64,000 nucleotides of DNA from Methanobrevibacter boviskoreani JH1 (GTDB lineage Archaea > Methanobacteriota > Methanobacteria > Methanobacteriales > Methanobacteriaceae). Each line of letters begins with the position of its first letter. Position 1 is the first letter of the stretch. Under the pieces are notes generated by a model. It did no database searches. It saw nothing but the letters and a program-made list of their open reading frames with translations, and was not told the origin of the DNA. Made by a program: the position numbers and the translations under genes. Positions 48,262 through 57,565 of this stretch are shown here, one piece after another. Location of the stretch: NCBI RefSeq assembly GCF_000320505.1, contig NZ_BAGX02000020.1, positions 290,573-354,572 on the forward strand, read 5' to 3'.

Positions 48262-49038
48262 ATGGGAGAAATAATTGCTATAATGAATCAAAAAGGCGGT
48301 TGTGGTAAAACTACTACTGTTGTAAATCTTGCAACTTCTTTAGCAGTTATGGGAAGAGCTGTTCTCATTGTAGATATGGATCCTCAAGCAAATGCAACTA
48401 CTAGTTTTGGAATTGATAAAACAAAACTTGATTACACCATATATTCTGCAATTAGTGGAGAGGTTTCAATTAAAAAGGCAACCTTTCCAACTTTTATTCA
48501 AAATCTATTCATTGTACCAAGTAATATCTCTTTAAGTGGTGTAGGAGTAGAATTAAGTAAACTAGATAATTATCATATAATTCTTAAAAATATTTTAGAT
48601 GAAATTAAAGATTTATTTGATTATATCTTAATAGACCTACCTCCATCTTTAGGTGTTATTACAATTAATGGATTAGTTGCATCTGATAGTGTAATCATTC
48701 CTATTCAAGCAGAATATTATGCTTTAGAAGGAGTAGCAGATTTAATTAATACAATTAATCTAGTTGAAACTAGATTAAGAAGTCCAACCCCTATAAAAGG
48801 AATTTTATTAACTTTATATGATACTAGGACTAGACTTAGTAGGGATGTCTTCAGAGAATTAAAGAAATATTTCGATGGAAAGGAACATTTGTTTAAAACT
48901 GTTATTCCTAGAAATATTAAATTAGCTGAAGCTCCTAGTCATGGTAAACCTTGTATAATTTATGATCAAGAAAGTAATGGAACTACCGCTTATTTAAAAT
49001 TAGCTCAAGAAATTTTAGATATGGAAGAAGATGATTAA
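48262..49038 (+). CDS. parA: ParA/Soj-family partition ATPase
   Basis: 258-aa deviant-Walker ATPase of the chromosomal ParA/Soj type. Walker A MNQKGGCGKTTTVVNLATSL has the signature lysine (KGGxxKT), then VLIVDMDPQANATTSFGI, Walker B YILIDLPPSLGVITINGLVA and the late LLTLYDTRTRLSRDVFREL and PRNIKLAEAPSHGKPCIIYD. There is no N-terminal DNA-binding domain, as in small chromosomal ParA. ATG 48262 is chosen for its GGAG 7 nt upstream; an upstream TTG (48235) would add a non-conserved hydrophobic leader. It is followed 11 bp later by its probable adaptor and flanked by repeat arrays. Confidence 0.95.
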   Translation: MGEIIAIMNQKGGCGKTTTVVNLATSLAVMGRAVLIVDMDPQANATTSFGIDKTKLDYTIYSAISGEVSIKKATFPTFIQNLFIVPSNISLSGVGVELSKLDNYHIILKNILDEIKDLFDYILIDLPPSLGVITINGLVASDSVIIPIQAEYYALEGVADLINTINLVETRLRSPTPIKGILLTLYDTRTRLSRDVFRELKKYFDGKEHLFKTVIPRNIKLAEAPSHGKPCIIYDQESNGTTAYLKLAQEILDMEEDD

Positions 49039-49049
49039 GGAGGAAAAAT

Positions 49050-49547
49050 ATGTCTAATAATAAAAACTCAGGTTTAGGTAGAGGTTTAGATTCTTTAATT
49101 CCATCAGATTATTATGATGAAAATTTTGATGCTAATTCCACTAAATCTTTAGAAGATATGTTGAATGAGAGAGAAGATCTCAAACATAAAGATGAGGCTC
49201 CTAAAGGGGAAAATGAACAAAAGGAAATTACTCAGAAAGAAGAAGTTCAAGAGGATCAATCTTCAAAGGAAAGTTCAGATTCAGAAGAGAAATCCCTGGA
49301 ATTCTCTAAAGATGAGTCTGTTAAAATTGAGGATGATCCTTTAGTAAAGCAACATGTGGAGGAGGTTATGGAGATTGTTCATAAGAATCCTAGAATAACT
49401 TTATGGTCTGTTAAATCTTCTGCTGTTTTTAGATATTTAAGAAAGACTCAACCTGAATTTAGTATTAGTAAAGAGGCTTCTAAATTAATTGATGAGGCTG
49501 TTTCTCAAAAATACCCTGATATATGGAAATTATTTGAAGATGAGTAG
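49050..49547 (+). CDS. Candidate ParA adaptor: ParB-type N-terminal motif without a ParB domain
   Basis: 165-aa acidic protein, tightly coupled to parA (AAGGAGGA overlaps the parA stop). Residues 7-17, GLGRGLDSLIP, match the N-terminal ParA-binding motif of chromosomal ParB proteins (typically GLGRGLdaLi). Residues 25-95 are a disordered Glu/Lys/Ser linker. Residues about 98-165 form a compact helical domain (QHVEEVMEIVHKNPRITLWS, AVFRYLRKTQPEFSISKEAS, LIDEAVSQKYPDIWKLF). No CTPase/ParB box (GERRxRA) and no ParB helix-turn-helix are present. I infer a non-ParB centromere-binding adaptor; the DNA-binding role of the C-terminal domain is unproven. Confidence 0.8.
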   Translation: MSNNKNSGLGRGLDSLIPSDYYDENFDANSTKSLEDMLNEREDLKHKDEAPKGENEQKEITQKEEVQEDQSSKESSDSEEKSLEFSKDESVKIEDDPLVKQHVEEVMEIVHKNPRITLWSVKSSAVFRYLRKTQPEFSISKEASKLIDEAVSQKYPDIWKLFEDE

Positions 49548-50633
49548 TTTATTTCCTTGATATATCTTTTTTTTTACCTTTTAATTCTATTACTTTTTTA
49601 TTATAAGTCCTTTTTTTAATTTTTTTATATTTTTAATTCCTTTTTAACTTTTTTTCATAATTCCCGTAATTCCACCTGCTCAAATTCCTTGTTTTCTTGC
49701 TTTTTTATTATTATAACTTATAAGTTATAACAATTTTTAATATCAACTTCTTGTTTGCTATTGTAAAATTATAAGCTATAACCATTATTTTTAAATCCTG
49801 TTTTCCTTTTTTTCTTATAATTTATAAGTTATAACTAACTATATTCTAATAGCTGATTGTCAATGTTCATTAAAACTTATAAGTATAACTATCTTTTTTG
49901 AATTTCTTCCAAACAGCTTTCTATTTTATTAGTATAACTTATAACTTATAATCATTTATTAAAACTAGCTTTTTTATTATAACTTATAATTTATAATTAT
50001 TTAAGTAATTTAGTTTCTTTATTTTTGTTATAACTTATAACTTAAACTTTATTTTTATAATCTCGTTTCCTATTTTCTTAGAACTTATAAGTTATAATAC
50101 TTTTTTCATGATTCAACTTTTTTCTTATTTTATTATAAGTTAAAACTTATAACTTTTTTTAAGAAAGCTAATTTTCCACGTTCCTCTTAAAAGTTATAAC
50201 TTATAATTCTTCTTTAAAATTAGCTTTCATTATAACTTATAACTTATAATTATATTAATTTAGATTAGTTTCCTTATTTCATTATAACTTATAACTTATA
50301 ATTCTTATCCAAGCTGTGTTTTGTTTTGTTAAAATGTTCTTAGAACTTATAACTTATAATTTTTTATTAAAATTATATTCCAAACTCTTAAATCTCTTAG
50401 AACCTATAAGTTATAACTTTAATTTAAATAATCTAATCTAAAATTAGCTTTTATTTTTGATTATAACTTATAACTTATAACTAAATTTTAATATTATATT
50501 CTTTAATTTAGGATTCAATTTTTTTAAAAAAAAGTAGAAATTAAATAAATTCATTTAATCTTCAAATATTATGATTGGATTTAAAAAATACTTTATTTTA
50601 ATAATCCATAATTTGAAAAAACTATTGATCTAT
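49548..50633. repeat. Main heptad-repeat array, candidate centromere
   Basis: A 1.09-kb gene-free region between convergent gene ends holding about 15 units of TTATAACTTATAACTTATAA type (three TTATAA palindromes, 7 bp apart). Unit starts: 49711 (palindromic TTATAACTTATAAGTTATAA), 49769, 49815, 49876, 49932, 49977, 50028, 50078, 50133, 50187, 50230 (exact), 50282 (exact), 50340, 50397, 50461 (exact). A half unit lies at 49601. Intervals are 43-64 bp, mean about 54, near five helical turns. Spacers differ from each other. It directly follows the parA-adaptor pair, as iteron-type centromeres do. Confidence 0.93.
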
Positions 50634-51749
50634 TTAATATTTATCTAAAGCACTTTGATAGTTACCTTTTAATTTAATATAAGGTTCTGCTCTTGAGGTA
50701 ACAACACCTAATTTCTTTAAATCCTCAATTTCTTCAAAAGGTTTGTTTTTACGTATATCCATAATTTTTCTTGCAGACTTAATCCCTATTCCAGGAACCC
50801 TAATTAAATCATGGTAGTTTGCATTGTTTACCTCTAATGGGAATATGTTCATATTCTTTGCAGCTAAAATTTTAGGATCCTCATTTAAGGATAAATTTCC
50901 ATTACCATCAAATATCAATTCTTTAGTTTTAAAATGATAATCGTTTAGTAATGAATCGGCATGGTATAATTGTCCTGTTCTTTTAAGATCACATTCTGTT
51001 TTATTTTCAAATTCGGTTCCTTCTAATGGTTGAAATCCTGAGAAATAACTTCTTTTCAGATTTGTTTTTTTATAGATCTTCTCCATTCTCTTTAGGATTT
51101 CGCTGTCTGTCTCATCATTAGCACCTACAATCATCTGGGTTGTAGGTCCTGAGGGACATAATCTCCTGTCCCTTTTTCGAATTGAATCAATCCAGCTTAA
51201 CCTTTTTAATATGTCCTTATTGTAATCCTTTGTAGATGACATCTGGGATAGACCGTCTGCAGATGCGGCTTCAATATTAATGCTTACCCTATCTGCAAGC
51301 TTCATGGATCTTTTAATGTCATCTTTAGAGGCACCTGGAATGATTTTTAGGTGAATGTAATCCTGGTATCCATATCTCTTTCTTAATATGGAACAGGTTT
51401 CTATAAGTCTGTCCATTGTATTGTCAATGGTGTCACTAACTCCGCTACTTAGAAACAGACCGTTCACATAACCTTCCGTATAATATTTTAGGAATACCTT
51501 TGCTATTTCATCAGGACTAAGTTCTATTCTTGTAAAGTCTCTTTGGCATTGATTTATGCAATACTTACAATCATTTTTACACTTGTTAGTCATTAATGTT
51601 TTAAAAAGTGGAATAGTACATCCATTTGATCCTGTTGCAGGATATATCCCTGGAAGGTTATGTTGTGAGCTTTTTTGATGATTTACATAATCACATAAAT
51701 CAAACTGTGCACTGTCACTTAGAACCTGTGTTTTTTTAAGACTATCCAT
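50634..51749 (-). CDS. Putative DNA modification/repair radical SAM protein with HhH
   Basis: 371-aa radical SAM enzyme with the standard C-X3-C-X2-C motif (NKCKNDCKYCINQCQ) and a C-terminal helix-hairpin-helix (about 310-350; DLIRVPGIGIKSARKIMDIR, LKKLGVVTSRAEPYIKLKG). It matches the family annotated as putative DNA modification/repair radical SAM protein, usually linked with a uracil-DNA-glycosylase-like partner, which I do not see here. The HhH suggests nucleic-acid binding. Exact chemistry unknown. It converges on the main repeat array. Confidence 0.85.
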   Translation of the reverse strand: MDSLKKTQVLSDSAQFDLCDYVNHQKSSQHNLPGIYPATGSNGCTIPLFKTLMTNKCKNDCKYCINQCQRDFTRIELSPDEIAKVFLKYYTEGYVNGLFLSSGVSDTIDNTMDRLIETCSILRKRYGYQDYIHLKIIPGASKDDIKRSMKLADRVSINIEAASADGLSQMSSTKDYNKDILKRLSWIDSIRKRDRRLCPSGPTTQMIVGANDETDSEILKRMEKIYKKTNLKRSYFSGFQPLEGTEFENKTECDLKRTGQLYHADSLLNDYHFKTKELIFDGNGNLSLNEDPKILAAKNMNIFPLEVNNANYHDLIRVPGIGIKSARKIMDIRKNKPFEEIEDLKKLGVVTSRAEPYIKLKGNYQSALDKY

Positions 51750-51944
51750 AATAAATCAGCTAAAGTTTTTGTTAATAAACTATTTATTTTATTGTTTTTA
51801 ATATTTTTTCCCTATATAAATTTTTTATTTTAATGCAATTGATTTTTAAAATTCCTTTAAACCATTACCTATTCTATTGATTTTCAGTGTTTTCTATTAA
51901 AAATTTAAAAAACTTTTAATATTATTATAAATACTATTAAATAT

Positions 51945-53351
51945 ATGAATATAGTATTATCTGGAACCGGTAGTGCAGTTGGAAAAACTACCATTGCAAC
52001 AGGGATTATGGGTGCTTTATCAAAGGAACATAAGATTCAGCCTTTTAAGGTAGGTCCTGATTTTATAGACCCCTCATATCATACACTTGCAACTGGAAAC
52101 TATTCAAGAAATCTTGACTCTTTCTTTATGAATGATTATCAGATTAATCATTGTTATAAAAGGGCATTGGATATTTCCAATTCTAAAATTGGTATTATTG
52201 AGGGAGTAAGAGGTTTATATGAAGGTATAGGTCCTATAGGGGATGTGGGAAATACTGCATCTATTGCTAAATCTTTAAATGCGCCTATTGTTTTGATTAT
52301 AGATTCTAGAAGTTTGGTTAAAAGTGCCTCTGCTCTAGTTTTAGGTTTTAAGCAATTAGACCCTGAACTTAATATTCAAGGGGTAATATTAAACAAGGTT
52401 AAGGGTAAAAAACACTATCTTAAAACTAAAGAGGGTATTGAGACATTAACTGACACTAAGGTTATTGGCGGTATCCCTAGAAACGAGGATATTGAGGTAA
52501 TGCAACGCCATCTAGGTCTGGTTCCAGCTTTGGAAAAGGATAACATTAGGAACAATATTAATAAATGGGTGGAAACCGTAGAGGAATATATTGATTTAGA
52601 CGCTTTGTTGGAAATCATGGGGGACTATTCCTCTGATTCAAATAAATCTATTAAACAACGGTCTAAACCTTCAATACCTTATGGGGAACCTTTTAGAAAG
52701 GAAGATTCAAATGAACTTTGGAAGGCTGGGAATAAACAACCTATAAAAATCGCAGTTGCCCGTGATGAGGTATTTTCTTTCTATTATCAAGAGAATTTGG
52801 AGGCTTTAGAAGATAATGGAGCTAAAATTATAGAGTTCAGTCCTTTTAAGGATGAGGAATTGCCTGATGCCGACGGTTTATATGTAGGTGGAGGATATCC
52901 TGAATTGTTTATTAAGGAACTTGAGGAAAACTCATCTATGAGACAATCCATATATAACTTCTACAATGACGGTGGCAAAATCTATGGGGAATGTGGAGGC
53001 TTAATCTATCTTTCAAAATCAATAGACGGCAAGAAAATGTGTAACATTCTACCATATACCTCACAGATGAATAAAAGAGTCCAGGGATTGTCCTATACCA
53101 TAGCAGAATCCAAGGAAGATAATGTCATTGCTAAAAAGGGAGAGCTTATTAGAGGTCATGAATTCCATTATACCTCAATAAATACTGATGACAGTACCAG
53201 ATTCGGATTAGACGTTAAAAGGGGTCGTGGAATTACAGGCTCTGAAGATGGAATCCTACAGGATAATATCTTAGCAAGCTACATTCATGTCCATGCCTGC
53301 TCCCATCCGAATTTCGCATATAACTTTACCCAGTATATTAATGAACACTAA
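51945..53351 (+). CDS. cfbB: Ni-sirohydrochlorin a,c-diamide synthase (CbiA family)
   Basis: 468-aa ATP- and glutamine-dependent amidase with the normal order: N-terminal P-loop domain ([51 protein letters not shown]) and C-terminal GATase_3 domain ([20 protein letters not shown], nucleophile Cys in [37 protein letters not shown]). In methanogens this family amidates Ni-sirohydrochlorin for coenzyme F430, and the same or a related enzyme makes the cobyrinate diamide; I cannot separate the two by eye. There is no obvious ribosome site at the ATG, so a short leader is possible. Confidence 0.9.
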   Translation: MNIVLSGTGSAVGKTTIATGIMGALSKEHKIQPFKVGPDFIDPSYHTLATGNYSRNLDSFFMNDYQINHCYKRALDISNSKIGIIEGVRGLYEGIGPIGDVGNTASIAKSLNAPIVLIIDSRSLVKSASALVLGFKQLDPELNIQGVILNKVKGKKHYLKTKEGIETLTDTKVIGGIPRNEDIEVMQRHLGLVPALEKDNIRNNINKWVETVEEYIDLDALLEIMGDYSSDSNKSIKQRSKPSIPYGEPFRKEDSNELWKAGNKQPIKIAVARDEVFSFYYQENLEALEDNGAKIIEFSPFKDEELPDADGLYVGGGYPELFIKELEENSSMRQSIYNFYNDGGKIYGECGGLIYLSKSIDGKKMCNILPYTSQMNKRVQGLSYTIAESKEDNVIAKKGELIRGHEFHYTSINTDDSTRFGLDVKRGRGITGSEDGILQDNILASYIHVHACSHPNFAYNFTQYINEH

Positions 53352-53427
53352 GGGATAGTTTTACTTTAATTCTTTATTTAAATTAAATAGATTATTTTAT
53401 GAATTATAAATTAGACTAAGGGATATT

Positions 53428-54612
53428 ATGAGATATAGAGAAATAGATTGGTTCAATCCTTACATTTTAATACTGTTATTAATATTGTTTGTTTTAATAT
53501 CCTTACCAATCCATTTTAAATCAAGGCCTCTTCTTCCATTTCCCTCAGGTCAATTATTTTTATATATTCTAATAGGCATGATTTTTCTATCATTAGGTAT
53601 AGAATCCTCAATTTATATTCTTAAAAAATCAAAAACATTAAAAAATATTAAAAAACGATCAAGTGATGTATATTCTAAGGATGACAATACCAAAAATTTA
53701 ACTGATTATAGAATATCTTTAAAAGAGCTTCCATTATTTGGAAATTATTTAAGAATTGAATCAGTTCTTATTGTACTAATTCTTTTTAGCCTGGTCTTAC
53801 AGTTGATCAATTTTTATAATTTAGGAGGTATACCATTATTCAGCGGATACCTTAAAAGTAAAGCTGCAACCAGGATTTGGTTCTTATCTTTTATGTTATT
53901 TCTACCTTCCATTAACATTTTACTTTCAAAATACAATAGGAAAACTCATTATGTCCTATTGTTCTTGGGACTTCTATGTTTTGCCCTAACAGGTTATAGG
54001 ACAACTCCTATTGCAATATTACTCTCAAGCTTCATAACAATATTCTATACCCGCAATATTTCAAGAAAAACCAAGATATTATTTGTTGCATTGATAATTG
54101 TTTTACTTTTGGCCATCGGTTTTATTGCCGTTAGATCAATAGAATGGCAGCATTGGACATTAAATCCCCTGGAGTTAATATCTTACAGGGCGGCCTTTAC
54201 CCTAAATGTTCTGGATAGAATCACATATCACCAGGCCATTACCGGTGGAAATCTATTATACTCCACTTTAACAGGTTATTTCACCTCAACTGATCCACGT
54301 GTATTGGTAGGTGAGGCTGTTCTTTTAAAACATCATTCCATTACCTCCACCATATTTGGTCCTGTGCTATTGGACTTTGGTGCTATTGGAATGATTATCC
54401 AAATGTTTCTAATGGGTTTTGTCCTTGGAACACTACACATATTACAGAAATACAATCATGGGGTATGCACAGCTTTCTATTCAATCATATTGGCCCAAAG
54501 CATCATATGGTTGGAGACAGGTCCAACTGATTTAATAGTCTTCATATTCTATATAATCGGTATTTTATTGATTGTATATAACCTAAATATTATTCATAAA
54601 CAAAACAATTAA
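53428..54612 (+). CDS. Oligosaccharide repeat-unit polymerase (Wzy-like) membrane protein
   Basis: 394-aa polytopic membrane protein with roughly ten hydrophobic segments, a basic cytoplasmic loop near residues 70-95 and a large outer loop around residues 250-310 (YRAAFTLNVLDRITYHQAIT, TDPRVLVGEAVLLKHHSITS, IFGPVLLDFGAIGMIIQMFL). This arrangement matches the archaeal oligosaccharide repeat unit polymerase family, thought to polymerise surface glycans. It starts 77 bp after cfbB, behind a GGGATATT ribosome site. The likely partners (flippase at 60 kb, GT-B-like protein next) support an envelope-glycan role. Confidence 0.8.
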   Translation: MRYREIDWFNPYILILLLILFVLISLPIHFKSRPLLPFPSGQLFLYILIGMIFLSLGIESSIYILKKSKTLKNIKKRSSDVYSKDDNTKNLTDYRISLKELPLFGNYLRIESVLIVLILFSLVLQLINFYNLGGIPLFSGYLKSKAATRIWFLSFMLFLPSINILLSKYNRKTHYVLLFLGLLCFALTGYRTTPIAILLSSFITIFYTRNISRKTKILFVALIIVLLLAIGFIAVRSIEWQHWTLNPLELISYRAAFTLNVLDRITYHQAITGGNLLYSTLTGYFTSTDPRVLVGEAVLLKHHSITSTIFGPVLLDFGAIGMIIQMFLMGFVLGTLHILQKYNHGVCTAFYSIILAQSIIWLETGPTDLIVFIFYIIGILLIVYNLNIIHKQNN

Positions 54613-54775
54613 CTTTTCATTTTTTTTAATATTTTATTTAATATTTCCCTTTCAATGATTAAAGATTTATAAAATGTACTTTTTGACAAATGGCTTTAAT
54701 TTAAATATTTAGTCATATAAACTATTCTATGTTAAATATTATATCAATTAAAAAATTCAAGATTGGCGGTTTTTA

Positions 54776-56353
54776 ATGGTAGATTCCAAGAATTCAAAAG
54801 ATATATCTAAAAAATACAATAAAAATAATTCAGTTGAATCATTATTATCTGAGATAGGAATGGATGCTGATGAGTTTAAAAAAGAGTTTGGAGTATCTGT
54901 TGATGAATTTGATGATGATATAGGCGAGTCAGTATATCAATTGTTGGATGAGCTGGATCTTTTAGATGAGGAGTATAAGGACAATCAAGTGGAACGTGCT
55001 AATACATCTGGTTTCAGTTTAAACTCAAATAAAGTGGAAGACTTTAATCTTGAGGATGCCGATGAGGATTCAGATGATGAGTATCACTCACAGATTAAAA
55101 AAATTGAAAGACAAATTCAGGATAACCTAAATGATGAGGAATCTATCTCAGGCGGAATCAAAACCGTCCGTGACTTTTTTGAAGAGAATAAATATGTAAG
55201 TCAAAATGATAACGATATTGATGAGGTAAGAACCATTGCATTCGCATGTGAGATAGCACCTGCAAAAACCATTATTCCCGTAATTAAACTCTTAAAAAAA
55301 TTGGAAAGTGAAGGTAAATTACATTGGAAAACCACAAGAATTATAGGACTTGCTCATGGTAAAGGTGTTGATGAGTTACTTAATCAATACTGTGATGTAG
55401 TATATTATATAGGTCAAGGTAGAAGTGCCAACCAATCAGATTCTGGAAGATTCCAGTTAGCTAGTTTGATTTTAAGGGACATCTATAAAGCAACCAGGGC
55501 CATGATTGGAGAGCAAATAGATTTACTTGTAACCTGTGGTAATGCAGGGGATGTCAGAAAATCAATTTCCGCCGCAAAATTACTTAGAACGCCTGTCCTA
55601 CATATTGAGCAGGATATCTACAATCCAATTGAAATCATATCCCAGGCTAATTTAATCACTGTTCCATCAAAGGATTATGAATACTATCTTAAAATACAGT
55701 ATGGTCTTAGGAATGTAGTTAACATTGGTGGATATCCAATGGCAGCATATGTTGATAACGAGATTAAAAATAACAAACTAGTTTCTAAAGAAGAAATTAC
55801 AGAAAAATATGGATTTGAACATTATATTCTAGTTTTATTAGGTGGGGACCTTAAAAAGGAAGATTTAACTGATTTGATTCCACTTATTGATGGCTTTGAC
55901 TATCCAACATTAATCGCCCCTTACAGATTTGATAAGGGATATGTTGAAGATTTATCAAAGTCTAGTAAGGTTAAGATTCTGGATAACTATGTGGATATTC
56001 TAAGTTTAACAAACTCTGCAGATGCTTTAATCTATGGTGCAGGTATGGGAATGACAATAGAGGCCGGTGTATTAAAGGTTCCTTCTGTAAAGATTTATGG
56101 TTATCATGTATTCCATAGTAGTATAAATCTGGCTAAGGAATTGAACATTCCAATCGTTCAGATATGGGATATTCCAAGGGCTTTAAGAAAACTCTATCCT
56201 CCAACAGGAGACATTGTTAAGGATGGGCAGGAGGCTATCTATAACATTGTAAGATTGATTAATAATTTTGATTACTCCCTTAAGAAAGGTAATATTAGAA
56301 GTACATTCAAGATATGGAGAGCAAGATCTAAATTTAGAAAAAGCCATAAATAA
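54776..56353 (+). CDS. GT-B-like glycosyltransferase/epimerase-fold protein with acidic N-terminal extension
   Basis: 525-aa protein. Residues 1-155 are a strongly acidic, probably disordered extension (DDEYHSQIKKIERQIQD, ELDLLDEEYKDN). Residues 158-500 form two Rossmann-like halves of GT-B type: IAFACEIAPAKTIIPVIKLL, LLVTCGNAGDVRKSISAAKL, LHIEQDIYNPIEIISQANLI, ILVLLGGDLKKEDLTDLIPL and ALIYGAGMGMTIEAGVLKVP. The pattern recalls MurG/LpxB/UDP-GlcNAc 2-epimerase-like enzymes, and in a pseudomurein-building methanogen it may act in cell-wall precursor synthesis. I do not recognise a named family. No membrane segment. Confidence 0.65.
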   Translation: MVDSKNSKDISKKYNKNNSVESLLSEIGMDADEFKKEFGVSVDEFDDDIGESVYQLLDELDLLDEEYKDNQVERANTSGFSLNSNKVEDFNLEDADEDSDDEYHSQIKKIERQIQDNLNDEESISGGIKTVRDFFEENKYVSQNDNDIDEVRTIAFACEIAPAKTIIPVIKLLKKLESEGKLHWKTTRIIGLAHGKGVDELLNQYCDVVYYIGQGRSANQSDSGRFQLASLILRDIYKATRAMIGEQIDLLVTCGNAGDVRKSISAAKLLRTPVLHIEQDIYNPIEIISQANLITVPSKDYEYYLKIQYGLRNVVNIGGYPMAAYVDNEIKNNKLVSKEEITEKYGFEHYILVLLGGDLKKEDLTDLIPLIDGFDYPTLIAPYRFDKGYVEDLSKSSKVKILDNYVDILSLTNSADALIYGAGMGMTIEAGVLKVPSVKIYGYHVFHSSINLAKELNIPIVQIWDIPRALRKLYPPTGDIVKDGQEAIYNIVRLINNFDYSLKKGNIRSTFKIWRARSKFRKSHK

Positions 56354-56733
56354 TTTAAAGTTATTTTTAATTTTGATAGGCCCTGTCAATTTTTTTATAT
56401 TAATTTTAGACTAATTTTTTAATAAAGTATTACTTCCTTATCTTGTTTAATAAAAGTATTTTACTGTAATTTTTTTTATTATTTTAATATCATTCTAATC
56501 AAAGCGAACTTTTTTTATTCATATTATAAAATATTATTTGATTCCTATTCTATTAAAAAACAATTTTAAACAACTTTCACATCTTTAATATATTTAATGC
56601 CAGCTATTTTTTTAAATCAATCCTCTAATATCCTTTTTTATTTTGATTTTTAATTATACTATATAAATTTTTCGTTTTTAATAGTATCAAAAGGTCTTTA
56701 TAAGTAATACTATAAATTATTACTTGTGATATT
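56354..56733. promoter_or_regulatory. mtd promoter and leader
   Basis: A TATA box TATATAAA at 56660-56667 would start transcription near 56690. The leader contains an inverted repeat AAGTAAT (56702-56708) / ATTACTT (56719-56725) that ends one base before the GTGAT ribosome site (56726-56730), so the hairpin could influence mtd translation. The rest (56354-56650) is featureless AT-rich DNA. Confidence 0.55.
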
Positions 56734-57564
56734 ATGGTTGTAAAAATTGGAATTGTAAAAAGTGGAAATATTGGTGCTTCACCAGTATTAGAATTATTAT
56801 TAGATGAAAGAGCAGACAGACCTAACATTGATGTTAGAGTATTTACTTCTGGTGCTAAAATGAACCCAGAACAAGTAGAAGATGTAGTACCAAAAGTCAA
56901 AGATTTCGATCCTGACTTTGTAATGTTCTCAAGTCCTAACCCAACCGCACCAGGTCCTGCAAAAGCAAGAGAACTCTTATCCGAAATGGATGTTCCTGCA
57001 TTCATCATTGGTGATGCTCCAGGAAAACGTGCTAAAGACGAAATGGATGAACAAGGTATTGGTTACATCATTGTTGAAGCTGATTCAATGATTGGTGCAA
57101 GAAGAGAATGGTTAGACCCTACTGAAATGTCCGTATTCAACTCAGATCTTATTAAAGTATTAGCATGTACTGGTGCTTACAGATTAATCCAAAACACTAT
57201 CGACGGAGTAATCGCACAAGCTGATGCTGGAGAAGAAATTGAATTACCAAAACTTGTTATTAATGCTCAAAAAGCTGTAGATGCAGCTGGATTTACCAGT
57301 CCATATGCAAAAGCAAAAGCATATGCTGCATATGAAATGTGTGCTAAAGTAGCAGACCTTGATATGAAAGGTTGTTTCATGATGAAAAACTATGAAGAAT
57401 TCTTACCTGTAGTAGCTGCTGCACACGAAATGGCTTCTGCTGCTGCTCAATTAGCTACTGAAGCAAGAGAAATTGAAAAAGCAAATGATACTGTATTAAG
57501 AACCCCACACATGAGTGACGGTTCCACAGGTAAAAAAGTTAACTTAATTTCAAAACCAGAATAA
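56734..57564 (+). CDS. mtd: F420-dependent methylene-H4MPT dehydrogenase
   Basis: Mtd interconverts methenyl- and methylene-H4MPT with coenzyme F420, a core step of CO2-reducing methanogenesis, and with Hmd forms an H2:F420 cycle. The 276-aa protein is diagnostic throughout: KIGIVKSGNIGASPVLELLL, MFSSPNPTAPGPAKARELLS, FIIGDAPGKRAKDEMDEQGI, SMIGARREWLDPTEMSVFNS and the tail ATEAREIEKANDTVLRTPHM. Codon use is like hmd, typical of strong expression. A two-part stem-loop follows the stop. Confidence 0.98.
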   Translation: MVVKIGIVKSGNIGASPVLELLLDERADRPNIDVRVFTSGAKMNPEQVEDVVPKVKDFDPDFVMFSSPNPTAPGPAKARELLSEMDVPAFIIGDAPGKRAKDEMDEQGIGYIIVEADSMIGARREWLDPTEMSVFNSDLIKVLACTGAYRLIQNTIDGVIAQADAGEEIELPKLVINAQKAVDAAGFTSPYAKAKAYAAYEMCAKVADLDMKGCFMMKNYEEFLPVVAAAHEMASAAAQLATEAREIEKANDTVLRTPHMSDGSTGKKVNLISKPE

Positions 57565-57565
57565 A

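Noticed and set aside
49711-50480. Regular repeats resembling a CRISPR array
   Set aside because: The repeat is a 7-bp-periodic AT palindrome that varies between copies, the spacers have unequal length and low-complexity content, and there are no cas genes. A centromere-like array fits better.
56625-57008. 127-aa minus-strand frame overlapping mtd start
   Set aside because: Shadow of the mtd coding region extended into low-complexity AT DNA.
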